DNA of 64,000 nt from Pseudooceanicola algae (GCF_003590145.2 NZ_CP060436.1:2266001-2330000); one strand, 5' to 3'. Numbered from the stretch's first letter, positions 47,984 through 57,004 are shown. Notes: generated from the sequence alone by a model not told the origin. Translations and numbers: made by a program.

Positions 47984-49528
47984 ATGGCTGATCCGATCCT
48001 CATCATCGGCGCCGGGATCAACGGCCTTGTTGCCGCCGCCGATCTGGCCGCGCGGGGCAAGCCCGTCCGCGTGCTGGAACGTGGCCCCACTCCGGGTGGC
48101 GCCGTACGGACCGAGGAGCTGACGCTGCCCGGTTTCCGACACGACGTGGCGGCGATGAACCTGTCGATGTTCGCAGGCTCCGCCTTCATGGCGAAGCACG
48201 GCGACGAGATGGCGAAACACGGCATGGCGTTCGTGCCCATCGACCGCCCCTTTGCCCAGGCGATGGAACCCGGAGACCATCTTGGCGTCACGACGAACCC
48301 CGAAGAAACCCTCGCCACCTTCGCGTCAGCGGCCGACAAGGCGACCTGGCAGGCCCTGATGCAGGATTTTCCCGCCCGCGCCGGTGTCCTCGGCGGCCTG
48401 CTTGGCACGCCGATTCAGCGCGGACCGCTGGCGAAATTCCTGTGGAAGACATGGCGGCGCCTCGGTACCGCAGGCAGTCTGGAGATCGCCCAGTTCCTGA
48501 TGTCCTCACCGCGCGACTGGCTTGAACAGACCTTCGAGGATCCCCGCCTGCGGACCGCCCTGTCGACCTGGGGAATGCATCTTGATTTCGCGCCCGACAT
48601 CGCGGGCGGGGCGATCTTTCCCTACCTCGAGGCGATGGGGGGACAGGCCATGGGCATGGTCATCGGCAAGGGCGGCGCGGATGTCGCGACCCGCGCGCTG
48701 GTGGCGATGATCGAAGCCCACGGTGGACGTGTCACCTGCAATTGCGAGGTTTCGCAGATCCTGCACCGGGCCGGCAAGGCCACCGGAGTGATCGCCAATG
48801 GCGAAACCATCGCGGCTACCACGATCCTTGCAGGCCTCGCGCCCAAGCACCTGTCCGGGATGATCGGCGACAGCGGCAGCACCGGTTTTGATCGCGGGAT
48901 GAAGACCTTTCGCCACGCGCCCGGCACGATGATGCTGCACCTTGCGCTCGACGGGCCGGTGCCATGGCTGGCGCCCGAGCTGAACCGTTTTGCCTATGTC
49001 CATGTGGGCCGTTCCATAGACACGGCGGCGCGCACCTATGCGCAGGCCAAGGCCGGGCTGCTGCCCGACACGCCATTGTTGGTAGTGGGTCAGCCCTCGG
49101 TCTTCGATCCCAGCCGCGCGCCGGAGGGCAAGCAGGTGCTCTGGGTGCAGGCCCGCGTGGTCCCGGCCGAGATCTCCGGCGACGCGAAGGGCGAGATCAC
49201 CGCGCGGGACTGGCAGGACGCCAGGGCGCCGATGACCGAGCGCATCCTTGACCTTATCGAGGAGCAGGCCCCCGGACTGCGCGACCGCATCCTTGCCGCC
49301 ACGGCGGTGTCCCCGCTGGAGCTTGAGGCCGAAAACCCCAACCTCGTCGGTGGCGACCAGATCTGCGGCTCGCACCACCTGACGCAGAACTTCCTGTTCC
49401 GCCCCGTGCGTGGCTTTGCCGATGGCCGCACCCCGATCTCGGGTCTGCGGATGATCGGCGCGGCCTGCTGGCCGGGCGCCGGGACCGGCGCGGGCTCCGG
49501 CTTCTTTGCGGCGCAGGCAATCAGGTAG
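47984..49528 (+). CDS. FAD/NAD(P)-binding oxidoreductase, paralogue of the 42249 gene
   Basis: A 514-aa PYROXD2/CrtI-like flavoprotein. FAD motif IIGAGINGLVAAADLAARG (about 6-24), then ERGPTPGGAVRTEEL, and the C-terminal LRMIGAACWPGAGTGAGSG. It shares length, the internal DFAPDIAGGAIFPYLEAMGGQ-type region and the YVHVGRSID segment position with the protein encoded at 42249, so the two are paralogues around marR-iorAB. The start is 3 nt after iorB. The substrate is unknown; a desaturation or amine oxidation before or after the IOR step is possible. Confidence 0.83.
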   Translation: MADPILIIGAGINGLVAAADLAARGKPVRVLERGPTPGGAVRTEELTLPGFRHDVAAMNLSMFAGSAFMAKHGDEMAKHGMAFVPIDRPFAQAMEPGDHLGVTTNPEETLATFASAADKATWQALMQDFPARAGVLGGLLGTPIQRGPLAKFLWKTWRRLGTAGSLEIAQFLMSSPRDWLEQTFEDPRLRTALSTWGMHLDFAPDIAGGAIFPYLEAMGGQAMGMVIGKGGADVATRALVAMIEAHGGRVTCNCEVSQILHRAGKATGVIANGETIAATTILAGLAPKHLSGMIGDSGSTGFDRGMKTFRHAPGTMMLHLALDGPVPWLAPELNRFAYVHVGRSIDTAARTYAQAKAGLLPDTPLLVVGQPSVFDPSRAPEGKQVLWVQARVVPAEISGDAKGEITARDWQDARAPMTERILDLIEEQAPGLRDRILAATAVSPLELEAENPNLVGGDQICGSHHLTQNFLFRPVRGFADGRTPISGLRMIGAACWPGAGTGAGSGFFAAQAIR

Positions 49529-49659
49529 GCAGGAGCATCCGGATTTCTTGCCCATCGCCTTCAGATTTTTCTTTAACTATAAACTTTTTAAGTCAAAACT
49601 AAATATGAAAGGCCGAGTCCGGCAAACCGGGCCGCATCACACCAACAGGAGTTCGTCAC
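49529..49659 (+). promoter_or_regulatory. AT-rich promoter region before the Opp-like operon
   Basis: The 131-bp gap contains an AT-rich stretch (about 49564-49608, with TTTAACTATAAAC and TTTTTAAGTC) in otherwise GC-rich DNA, as expected for a promoter. A clear operator is not seen. Confidence 0.45.
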
Positions 49660-51198
49660 ATGAAAGACTTCAGCAAACTCAGCCGTCGCGGTTTTCTCGG
49701 CGCCTCTGCCGCGCTCACGGCGCTGGTCGCCAGTGGTATTCCCGCCATGGCGCAGGATGGCAGCAACCTGACCATCGCCTATAACCTCCCGGTGCAAAGC
49801 TGGGATCCCACCACTGGGCCGGCGGCCGTCAACCCGGCGCTGCAATCGGTCTACCTGGCCGTTTTCGACCGCTTCATCGGGCAGGCGCCGGACCTGTCCT
49901 TTGAACCGGGCCTGCTGACCGACTGGAGCTTCAGCGAGGACAAGTCCACCATCACCATGACCGTCCGCGACGGCGTGAAATGGCACGATGGCACCGATCT
50001 GACCCCGGAAGACGTGGTCTGGTCGCTGGAACGTGCGGCCAGCCCGGACACCGGCAACCCCATGCAATTCGTCTGGGGCAAGATCGGAAACTTTTCGGTC
50101 GACGGCCAGGTGATCACCGCGGATGTGCTGGAATTCGAACCTGCGCTGTTCAAGTGGATGGCCTTCCTGACCGCCTTCGTCCTGCCCAAGGCCTATTACG
50201 AAGAGGTCGGCGCCGAAGGCTTTGAAACCGCCCCGATCGGCACCGGTCCCTACATGGTCGACGCCTTCGAACAGGGGGCCTATGTGCGCCTGAAGGCCTT
50301 CCCCGACTACTGGGGCGAGGCGCCCGAATTCGAGACCGTGACGATCAAGTTCGTCACCGATTCCGCCTCTCGCGTGGCCGAGATCGAATCCGGCAATTCC
50401 GACATCACCACCAATATCCCCTACGAGGAATACGACCGCCTGATCGCCAAGGACGGGCTGTCGGGCGAGGCCGTTCCGATCACCGATATCGGCATGATCT
50501 TCCTGAACGACATCGAGGTGATGACCGACAAGAACGTGCGTCTTGCCGCCCATCATGCCATCGACAAGCAATTGATCATCGACCGCCTTCTGCGCGGCTA
50601 CGGCGTGCCGCTTTCGACCCTCGAGGCCCCCGGCTATGCCGCCTACGACGACAGTATCGTAGTCGAATACGATCCCGAAAAATCCGTGGAATTGCTGGCG
50701 GCCTCCGGCTATTCGACCGACAACCCCGTGACCTTCACCATCCAGACGACCCGTGGCTTCAAGCCCAAGGACTACGAGATGATCCAGGCCATCGTCGGCA
50801 TGTGGCGCAAGGTCGGCATCGAGGCCGAGATCGAAGTCTACGAAATCGCCAAGCATTACGAGCTGCGCGCGACCGATACCCTGGCGCCGGCGGCCTTCTA
50901 CAACTGGGGGAACTCCATCGGCGATCCCTCGACCTCGACCGGGTTCTCGATGTTCGGACCTTCGCCCCACGCGGTCTGGGACACCCAGGACCTGGTGGAA
51001 AAGATCGGCCCGCTGTTCGTCGAAGCCGATGAAGACAAGCGGATCCAGGGCTTCAAGGACGTGTCGAAGTACATCGCGGAAGAGGGCTACGTCATCCCAC
51101 TGCTGCAATACGTGATGCCGATCGTCTATGCCTCGGATCTTGCGGTCACGCCCTATACCTCTGGCGATCTGTTGCCGCAGGCCGTTTCCAAACCCTGA
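49660..51198 (+). CDS. Peptide/opine-type ABC solute-binding protein (SBP_bac_5)
   Basis: A 512-aa periplasmic protein of the OppA/DppA class. ATG 49660 opens a Tat-type signal (SRRGFLGASAALTALVASG, ending AMAQ). The mature part has TDWSFSEDKSTITMTVRDGVKWHDGTDLTPEDVVWSLER in family form (key VKWHDGTDLTPEDV) and APIGTGPYMV. A long extracytoplasmic binding cleft fits peptides or other large ligands. It is followed by a 12-bp hairpin. Position beside the indole/aryl genes suggests import of a related compound (inference). Confidence 0.9.
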   Translation: MKDFSKLSRRGFLGASAALTALVASGIPAMAQDGSNLTIAYNLPVQSWDPTTGPAAVNPALQSVYLAVFDRFIGQAPDLSFEPGLLTDWSFSEDKSTITMTVRDGVKWHDGTDLTPEDVVWSLERAASPDTGNPMQFVWGKIGNFSVDGQVITADVLEFEPALFKWMAFLTAFVLPKAYYEEVGAEGFETAPIGTGPYMVDAFEQGAYVRLKAFPDYWGEAPEFETVTIKFVTDSASRVAEIESGNSDITTNIPYEEYDRLIAKDGLSGEAVPITDIGMIFLNDIEVMTDKNVRLAAHHAIDKQLIIDRLLRGYGVPLSTLEAPGYAAYDDSIVVEYDPEKSVELLAASGYSTDNPVTFTIQTTRGFKPKDYEMIQAIVGMWRKVGIEAEIEVYEIAKHYELRATDTLAPAAFYNWGNSIGDPSTSTGFSMFGPSPHAVWDTQDLVEKIGPLFVEADEDKRIQGFKDVSKYIAEEGYVIPLLQYVMPIVYASDLAVTPYTSGDLLPQAVSKP

Positions 51199-51217
51199 TC
51201 CCCAACGCCCAGGACAT

Positions 51218-51249
51218 GGCCCGGACCGAGCACCGCATCGGTCCGGGCC
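51218..51249 (+). terminator. Attenuator hairpin after the OppA-like gene
   Basis: A perfect 12-bp stem, GGCCCGGACCGA / TCGGTCCGGGCC, with an 8-nt loop, 19 nt after the stop and before the permease genes. It is followed by CCTTAATTTCC. This is the strongest of the four post-binding-protein hairpins in the window. Confidence 0.75.
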
Positions 51250-51270
51250 CCTTAATTTCCCGAGGTTCCC

Positions 51271-52278
51271 ATGCTTCTCAGAACCGTGTTGATCCGGTTG
51301 CTGACCACCGCCATCACCCTTTTCGGTGTGGCTGTCGTGGTCTTTACCCTGGTCCGCGTCGCCCCCGGCAACCCCATTGCCATGATGCTGCCCCCGGGCG
51401 CCACCGAACAGGATATCGCCAATCTCACGGCGCTTTACGGTTTCGACAAGAGCCTTCCTCATCAGTTCGTCATCTGGCTGAGCGGCGTGGTCCAGGGCGA
51501 TTTCGGGACCTCGATCACCCTGCGCCGTCCCGTGTCGGACCTGGTGCTCAGCCGGCTGCCCGCGACGCTGGAACTGTCGGTCATGGCGCTGCTGATCGCC
51601 GTGGCGCTTGGCGGGCTGGTGGCGGTGCTGGGGGCGCGGCGCCGCAATTCCGCGACCGAGGTCGGGCTGGACCTTGGCAGCGGCGCGGTGCTGTCGATCC
51701 CGGATTTCCTCTGGGGGCTGATCTTCGTGCTGCTGTTCGGGGTGCTCTGGCCTGTGCTGTCGATTTCCGGCCGCATAGATCCGCGGATCGCGTTCGATTT
51801 CACCACGAATTACTATTTACTTGAAGGATTGCTGCGCGGGCGCTTCGATGTCGTCGGTTCGACCCTTGGGCATATGCTGATGCCGGCCATGTCGCTGGCC
51901 CTGCCCCTGGCGGCGATGATTGCCCAGCTTCTCAAGCAGAACCTGAAGGAAGAGCTGCTGAAGGATTACACCACGTTGACGCGGGTGCGGGGCTTTACCG
52001 AAACCGCCGTGATCCTGCGCGAGGCGCTGCGCAATGCCGCCCTGCCCACGCTGGCGCTGGTGGGAGTGCAATTCACCTTCCTGATCGGGGGCACGGTGAT
52101 CGTCGAACGGCTTTTCGCCTACGAAGGCCTTGGAAACATGGCCATCGACGCGGTGATCAACCGCGACCTGCCGCTGATCCAGGGCATCGTCATGCTGTTC
52201 GCGGCACTGTTCATCGTGATCAACCTTGCCGTCGATCTTTCCTATACCCTTCTGAACCCGAGGCTTCGTCATGGCTGA
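51271..52278 (+). CDS. DppB/OppB-like ABC importer permease
   Basis: A 335-aa membrane protein with six spans. The first is LLTTAITLFGVAVVVFTLVRVAPGNP, the hallmark start of DppB. The EAA loop reads EELLKDYTTLTRVRGFTETAVILREALRNAALP (key DYTTLTRVRGF). Overlap with the DppC-like gene is 8 nt. It forms the channel with DppC. Confidence 0.92.
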   Translation: MLLRTVLIRLLTTAITLFGVAVVVFTLVRVAPGNPIAMMLPPGATEQDIANLTALYGFDKSLPHQFVIWLSGVVQGDFGTSITLRRPVSDLVLSRLPATLELSVMALLIAVALGGLVAVLGARRRNSATEVGLDLGSGAVLSIPDFLWGLIFVLLFGVLWPVLSISGRIDPRIAFDFTTNYYLLEGLLRGRFDVVGSTLGHMLMPAMSLALPLAAMIAQLLKQNLKEELLKDYTTLTRVRGFTETAVILREALRNAALPTLALVGVQFTFLIGGTVIVERLFAYEGLGNMAIDAVINRDLPLIQGIVMLFAALFIVINLAVDLSYTLLNPRLRHG

Positions 52279-53140
52279 TATCACCGCCGCGCCCCGCCGA
52301 CGCCGCAGCGCGGGCAAGGGGCTGAACCTGCGTCTCTGGCTGCCGCTGAGCTGGATCGTGATCCTGATCTGCGCCGCCGTCTTCGCGCCGCTGGTCGCGC
52401 CGCAGGATCCATTGATGCAGGACCTGATGATGGAGCGCCTGCCGCCCTTCTTCATGCAAGGGGCAGAACCGGGTTTCTGGCTGGGCACCGACAGTCTGGG
52501 GCGCGATGTCCTGTCGCGCATGATCTACGGCGCGCGGATCGCGCTGTTCGTCAGCGTGATCGCCGCCACGACGACCTGCGTCTTCGGCTCCGCGCTCGGC
52601 CTGCTGGCGGGCTACTACGGCGGTTGGTGGGATCGCGTGATCTCGCGGCTGGTCGACATATGGATGGCCTTCCCGCCGGTGCTGTTCGCCGTGCTGCTGG
52701 TGGCGGTCATGGGCACCGGGCTGACGTCGGTCATCGCCGCCATCGCCCTGATCGACTGGACCCGCTTTGCCCGCGTCATCCGGGCCGAAACCATGGTGCA
52801 GGCGCGCATGGACTATGTCGACTCTGCCCGCATCGGCGGGGCCCGGCGTCTGGCCACGCTGGTGACCGAAATCCTGCCGAACGTCCTGCCGACCATCATC
52901 GCCTTGCTGATGCTGGAAATGGGCATCGCCATCATCGTCGAGGCGATCCTGAGCTTCGTGAACCTGTCGATCTCGTCGGACGATCCCACCTGGGGGTCCA
53001 TGATTGCCGAAGGGCGCGGCGCGATCCACTTTGCCTGGTGGGTGCTCCTGTTCCCGCTGATCGCGCTGTTCTTCAGTGTCCTCAGCTTTTCGACCCTGGG
53101 CGAAGGCCTGAAGAAACGTTTCGACCCGGTGCTGCAATGA
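52271..53140 (+). CDS. DppC/OppC-like ABC importer permease
   Basis: A 289-aa permease. It has the typical N-terminal span and WLGTDSLGRDVLSRMIYGARIALFVSV segment (key GTDSLGRDVLSR), and EAA loop MDYVDSARIGGARRLATLVTEILPNVLP (key DSARIGGAR). The stop overlaps the next start (ATGA). Confidence 0.92.
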   Translation: MADITAAPRRRRSAGKGLNLRLWLPLSWIVILICAAVFAPLVAPQDPLMQDLMMERLPPFFMQGAEPGFWLGTDSLGRDVLSRMIYGARIALFVSVIAATTTCVFGSALGLLAGYYGGWWDRVISRLVDIWMAFPPVLFAVLLVAVMGTGLTSVIAAIALIDWTRFARVIRAETMVQARMDYVDSARIGGARRLATLVTEILPNVLPTIIALLMLEMGIAIIVEAILSFVNLSISSDDPTWGSMIAEGRGAIHFAWWVLLFPLIALFFSVLSFSTLGEGLKKRFDPVLQ

Positions 53141-54033
53141 ACGATCAAACCACCTCCCGCCCCGCGCTTGAGATCATCGACCTGTCGATCGCCCTGCCGA
53201 ACGGGGTCCGCCTGCTGCGCGACGTCTCGCTGACGCTGCACCCCGGCGAGGTGCGCGCCCTGGTCGGGGAAAGCGGCGCGGGCAAGTCGATGATCGGCAA
53301 GACGGTGCTGGGCATCCTGCCCGACACGCTGAAACGCAGCCAGGGCGAGATCATCTTGGAAGGCCAGCACCTGAACATGATGACCGCCTGGACCCGCCGC
53401 CAGACGGTGGCCGAGGTCACGGCGCTGATCCCGCAGGACCCGCTGACGGCGCTGAACCCACTGCGCAAGATCGGCCCGCAGATCGTCGATCCGCTGATCC
53501 GAATCCGCGGCTGGGACAAGGGCCGTGCCCGCGCCCGCGCGCTGGAATTGCTGGAGCGCGTGCATATCCGCGACCCCGAGCGTGTCATGCAAAGCTATCC
53601 ACATGAGCTGTCCGGCGGGATGCGCCAGCGCATCCTGATCGCGGCGGCCTTCGCGCCCGCGCCCCGGCTGATCGTCGCGGATGAACCCACCACGGCGCTG
53701 GATGTGACCGTACAGAAGGAGATCCTGAAGCTGATCCGCGAGTTGCAGAAGGAAACCGGCACCGCTGTCCTGTTCGTCACCCATGACATGGGGGTGGTCG
53801 CCAAGATCTCTCAGCAGGTCACGGTGCTTTTCGCGGGCAAGGTGATGGAGGACGCCCCGACGCGGGACATCTTCACCAACCCCGCGCATCCCTATACCCG
53901 CGCGCTGATCGCGGCGACGCCCAGTTCCGCCGATCTCGACCGCCCGTTCAGCCCGGTCCCGCCCGAGCTTATCGCGGATCTGCATGCTCAGGTCGTCCGG
54001 GATGACGCCCTTTGGCAGGGAGGCAAAAGATGA
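53137..54033 (+). CDS. DppD-like ABC importer ATPase
   Basis: A 298-aa ATPase of the dipeptide/nickel class. Walker A GESGAGKS lies near 43-50, the Q-loop in IPQDPLTALNP, signature LSGGMRQR, Walker B LIVADEPTTALD and switch FVTHDMG. The C-terminal oligopeptide-transporter tail (PAHPYTRALIAATPS) is present. ATG 53137 overlaps the DppC stop by 4 nt. The Walker A Ala (GESGAGKS) is a normal variant. Confidence 0.92.
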   Translation: MNDQTTSRPALEIIDLSIALPNGVRLLRDVSLTLHPGEVRALVGESGAGKSMIGKTVLGILPDTLKRSQGEIILEGQHLNMMTAWTRRQTVAEVTALIPQDPLTALNPLRKIGPQIVDPLIRIRGWDKGRARARALELLERVHIRDPERVMQSYPHELSGGMRQRILIAAAFAPAPRLIVADEPTTALDVTVQKEILKLIRELQKETGTAVLFVTHDMGVVAKISQQVTVLFAGKVMEDAPTRDIFTNPAHPYTRALIAATPSSADLDRPFSPVPPELIADLHAQVVRDDALWQGGKR

Positions 54034-54836
54034 CCGCTCTCTTCTCTATCCGTGATCTGCATCTCTCTTTCCCGGATCGGGGCCGCAAGCCGCTGTTCGG
54101 CCCGGCCCCCCGGATCGAGGTCCTGAAGGGCCTGACGCTGGACATTCCCGAAGGCCGGATCACCGGGATCGTCGGGGAATCCGGGTCGGGGAAATCGACT
54201 TTCGGACGGGTCCTCGTGCGTCTGCTCGACCCGGATGCGGGACAGGTGCTGTTTGACGGCAAGGACATCGCCAGCCTCGGCGAACAAGCGCTCCTGCCCC
54301 TGCGCCGCGATCTTCAGATGATCTTTCAGGACCCGATGTCGTCGCTGAACCCGCGCCACAGGGTCTGGCGGCTGATTGCCCAACCGCTCAGGCGTTACGG
54401 GCGCGGCGGCACCAGGGGTCAGGCGATCGAGGCACTGGCCCGCGTCGGCCTGCCCGCCGCCTTCGCGGATCGCTATCCGCACCAGTTGTCCGGTGGCCAG
54501 CGACAGCGGGTCGGCATTGCCCGCGCCATCGCGCTGGAGCCGCGCTTCATCCTGGCGGATGAGATCGTCTCGGGTCTCGACGTGTCCAGCCAGGCACAGG
54601 TGCTGATGCTGCTCAAGAGCCTGGCGCAGGAAATGGGCCTGACCGTGGCCTTCATCAGCCATGATCTTTCGGTAATCCGCCACCTGTGCGACGACGTCAT
54701 CGTGCTGAACCACGGAGAGATCGTCGACGCGGGCCCCGTGGCCGAGGTTTTCGAGAACCCGCGATCCGATGTCACCCGCAAACTGCTTTCGGCGATCCCC
54801 CTGCCGGAAATGGACGATAGCTGGTTCGACGCCTGA
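54030..54836 (+). CDS. DppF-like ABC importer ATPase
   Basis: A 268-aa ATPase. Walker A GESGSGKS (about 50-57), Q-loop IFQDPMSSLNPRHRV, signature LSGGQRQRVGIARA, Walker B FILADEIVSGLD and switch FISHDLSV. The start at 54030 overlaps the DppD stop (ATGA), with GGGAGG upstream. It pairs with DppD and ends the importer operon. Only 46 nt separate it from the end of the convergent LysR gene. Confidence 0.92.
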   Translation: MTALFSIRDLHLSFPDRGRKPLFGPAPRIEVLKGLTLDIPEGRITGIVGESGSGKSTFGRVLVRLLDPDAGQVLFDGKDIASLGEQALLPLRRDLQMIFQDPMSSLNPRHRVWRLIAQPLRRYGRGGTRGQAIEALARVGLPAAFADRYPHQLSGGQRQRVGIARAIALEPRFILADEIVSGLDVSSQAQVLMLLKSLAQEMGLTVAFISHDLSVIRHLCDDVIVLNHGEIVDAGPVAEVFENPRSDVTRKLLSAIPLPEMDDSWFDA

Positions 54837-54882
54837 GGCGCCTTGCGGGTCAGGTTGCAGCTGAGTCCTTGGCGTGGGTGGC

Positions 54883-55797
54883 TCAATCCTGCAGGGTCTG
54901 CGCCAGCAGGCCGTGCAGCCAGATCAGCCCCGGATCGCTGGCAAAGCTGTCGTGGATCCAGAAGTTCACATCGAAATCCGGCACGTCGAAGGGCAGTTCG
55001 CAGAACCCGAATTCGCCATGCCGGTTCATCAGCGCGCAGACCGAATAGGGAAAGAGCGCGACGAAATCGGTGCGCCGGATGATTTCCGGCACGATGGTGA
55101 AATGATCTACTTGAGCCACGACCCTGTAGGGAATGCCAAGATCCGCGATCCTTTCCCGCGCCATGCGATAGCCGGTGGCGTCCTGCCCCACATCCAGGAA
55201 GGACAGCCCCGAAAAGGCATCTGGCGTCCAGTCCCGCGCCTCTAGCGGATGGCCGCTGCGGAACAGGCAGACGATCCTGTCCCGCATCACCGGCCAGCCA
55301 AGGCAGCTTGTCTCGGGAAGGCGCGGTTGATAGCCGATGGCCGCATCCACCTGCCCCGTCCGCAGGGCCGAGGCGATATCGTCCGGCGCGATCCGCGATG
55401 ACCGGACCCGGACATCTGGCGCCACGGTCTGAAGCGCGGCCAGCAGGCGCGGCAGGATGACGAATTCGCCGGTATCGGTCATCGCCACGCGGAACTGGCG
55501 CGCGGCGGTGGCGGGATCGAACTGCGTGGTCGCCTGCATCGTGTCCGCCACCAGACGCAGCGATTCCTCGAAGGCTGAACGCAGGGAAGCAGCCATCTGC
55601 GTCGGCGCCATCCCGTTGCCCGAACGGACGAACAGCGGGTCGCCGAATTCATCGCGCAACCGGCGCAGGGCATGGCTGACGGCGGGCTGGGTCAGGCCCA
55701 GCCTTCCCGCCGCGATGGTCAGGTTGCCGCTGTCCCAGACCGCCAGGAACACCTTTATCAGGTTCAGATCGAACCGCAGAAGGGTCTTGTTGTCCAT
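54883..55797 (-). CDS. LysR-family transcriptional regulator
   Basis: A 304-aa LysR regulator. The winged helix (1-62) shows FDLNLIKVFLAVWDSGNLTIAAGRLGLTQPAVSHALRRLRDEF in part (key AAGRLGLTQPAVSHALRRL). The substrate-binding domain begins near 90 (RQFRVAMTDTGEFV), as in the NodD/NahR/SyrM-like group that senses aromatic inducers. It lies 22 nt after the group D monooxygenase gene on the same strand, so the two are cotranscribed. Confidence 0.92.
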   Translation of the reverse strand: MDNKTLLRFDLNLIKVFLAVWDSGNLTIAAGRLGLTQPAVSHALRRLRDEFGDPLFVRSGNGMAPTQMAASLRSAFEESLRLVADTMQATTQFDPATAARQFRVAMTDTGEFVILPRLLAALQTVAPDVRVRSSRIAPDDIASALRTGQVDAAIGYQPRLPETSCLGWPVMRDRIVCLFRSGHPLEARDWTPDAFSGLSFLDVGQDATGYRMARERIADLGIPYRVVAQVDHFTIVPEIIRRTDFVALFPYSVCALMNRHGEFGFCELPFDVPDFDVNFWIHDSFASDPGLIWLHGLLAQTLQD

Positions 55798-55819
55798 GCC
55801 GCCGCCCCCTTTTCCCGGC

Positions 55820-57004
55820 TCAGGGATAGCCGCGCGGCGCCTCGAGCCCCGCGAGCACCCGACCGGCGTTTTCCAGGATCATTTCCGTCACCGCGGCATG
55901 TTGCGTCACCACCATGGCATCGCGCAGGTATCGCTGCATCGGGCTCTTGCGGCTGATGACCCCCATGCCGGCGATCCGATAGGCCTGCTGGACGACCTCG
56001 GCCCCCTTGAGCGCAGCATTGGTGGCGCTGAGCCGCAGCATGTTGTTCTGCTCCAGCGACACAGGATCCCCCTTCAGCAGGCTGTCCCAGGCCGCTTCGG
56101 CGGCTTCGTAGAAAAAGGCCCGCGCACCGCGCAACCTGGCTTCGCATTCCGCGATCCCGGACAGGAAATAGGGCCGGTCGCACAGCCGTGCATGGCCCAC
56201 GCCGATCTTGGCCGCGCCCGAAACGGATTTCGCCTGTTCGATCGCAGCGCGGGCAAGGCCAAGGTTGCAGGCCGCATGGACCTGGGCCTGATATGCCATG
56301 GCCGGATACCTGTAGAGCGGTTCGTCGATGACGCCGGGCGCGCCGCGTTCGCAGATCCACATGTCGGGGTAAAACTTGTCGGTGACCAAAGTGTCGTGAC
56401 TGCCGGTGCCCTGCATCCCGGAAACATCCCAGGTCTCGATGATCTCGACCTCGCAGGCGGGTGATACGCCCATCATCACGACCGGCGGCGCATCCGGTTG
56501 CGCGCCCTGTGGATCGCCCGCGATGCCGACGCCGATCCAGTCCGCGCCCTTGCAGCCCGAGGCGAATTTCCAGCGCCCGGACACTTTCCAGCCGCCCTCG
56601 ACCCGCGTCGCCTTCTGCACCGGGTGCAGCCCTCCGGCAAAGACCTGATCGGGACCCGTTGCGTAGATGACCGCCTGCGCTTCTTCGCAAAGCGCGGCCG
56701 TGTAGGTGTTGGCCGAGCCGAAGGCCGAAACCCAGGCGGCGGATCCATCTACCGTCCCGATCTTGTCCACCATCTTCAGAAAATGATGTGGGGCCATGGC
56801 GTCGCCACCGAACTTCTGCGGCGTGGCCGACCGGAAGATCCGCGCCGCCTTCATCAGATCGACAATATCCTGCGGGATATGGCGCAGGGTCTCGAAGGTC
56901 TCGCGCCGCGCCTCGATCACCTCGAGCAGATGTACGAATTCGGGGGTCTCGGTCAGCCGGTCGAAATCCACGGCGGGAGCGGCCAGCTTTTCAACATATG
57001 TCAT
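55820..57004 (-). CDS. Group D flavin-dependent monooxygenase (acyl-CoA dehydrogenase fold; IacA/IifC/HsaA-like)
   Basis: A 394-aa protein with the acyl-CoA dehydrogenase fold. GWKVSGRWKFASGCKGADWIGVG (about 130-152, key GRWKFASGC) and GTGSHDTLV are typical of two-component flavin monooxygenases such as HsaA, DszC, IacA and IifC rather than of true acyl-CoA dehydrogenases. No catalytic Glu motif of the dehydrogenases is obvious. AAGGAAG precedes ATG 57004. Such enzymes need reduced flavin from a separate reductase; the flavin reductase gene at 40449 is the only candidate in the window. Oxidation of an indole or other aryl ring fits the context (inference). Confidence 0.83.
   Translation of the reverse strand: MTYVEKLAAPAVDFDRLTETPEFVHLLEVIEARRETFETLRHIPQDIVDLMKAARIFRSATPQKFGGDAMAPHHFLKMVDKIGTVDGSAAWVSAFGSANTYTAALCEEAQAVIYATGPDQVFAGGLHPVQKATRVEGGWKVSGRWKFASGCKGADWIGVGIAGDPQGAQPDAPPVVMMGVSPACEVEIIETWDVSGMQGTGSHDTLVTDKFYPDMWICERGAPGVIDEPLYRYPAMAYQAQVHAACNLGLARAAIEQAKSVSGAAKIGVGHARLCDRPYFLSGIAECEARLRGARAFFYEAAEAAWDSLLKGDPVSLEQNNMLRLSATNAALKGAEVVQQAYRIAGMGVISRKSPMQRYLRDAMVVTQHAAVTEMILENAGRVLAGLEAPRGYP

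Noticed and set aside
42249-49528. Carotenoid biosynthesis because of phytoene-desaturase-like flavoproteins
   Set aside because: No CrtB, CrtE or CrtY neighbours; the context is iorAB and MarR.
55820-57004. True acyl-CoA dehydrogenase
   Set aside because: The SGRWKFASGC region and context match the flavin monooxygenase branch, and no dehydrogenase-type catalytic Glu segment is evident.
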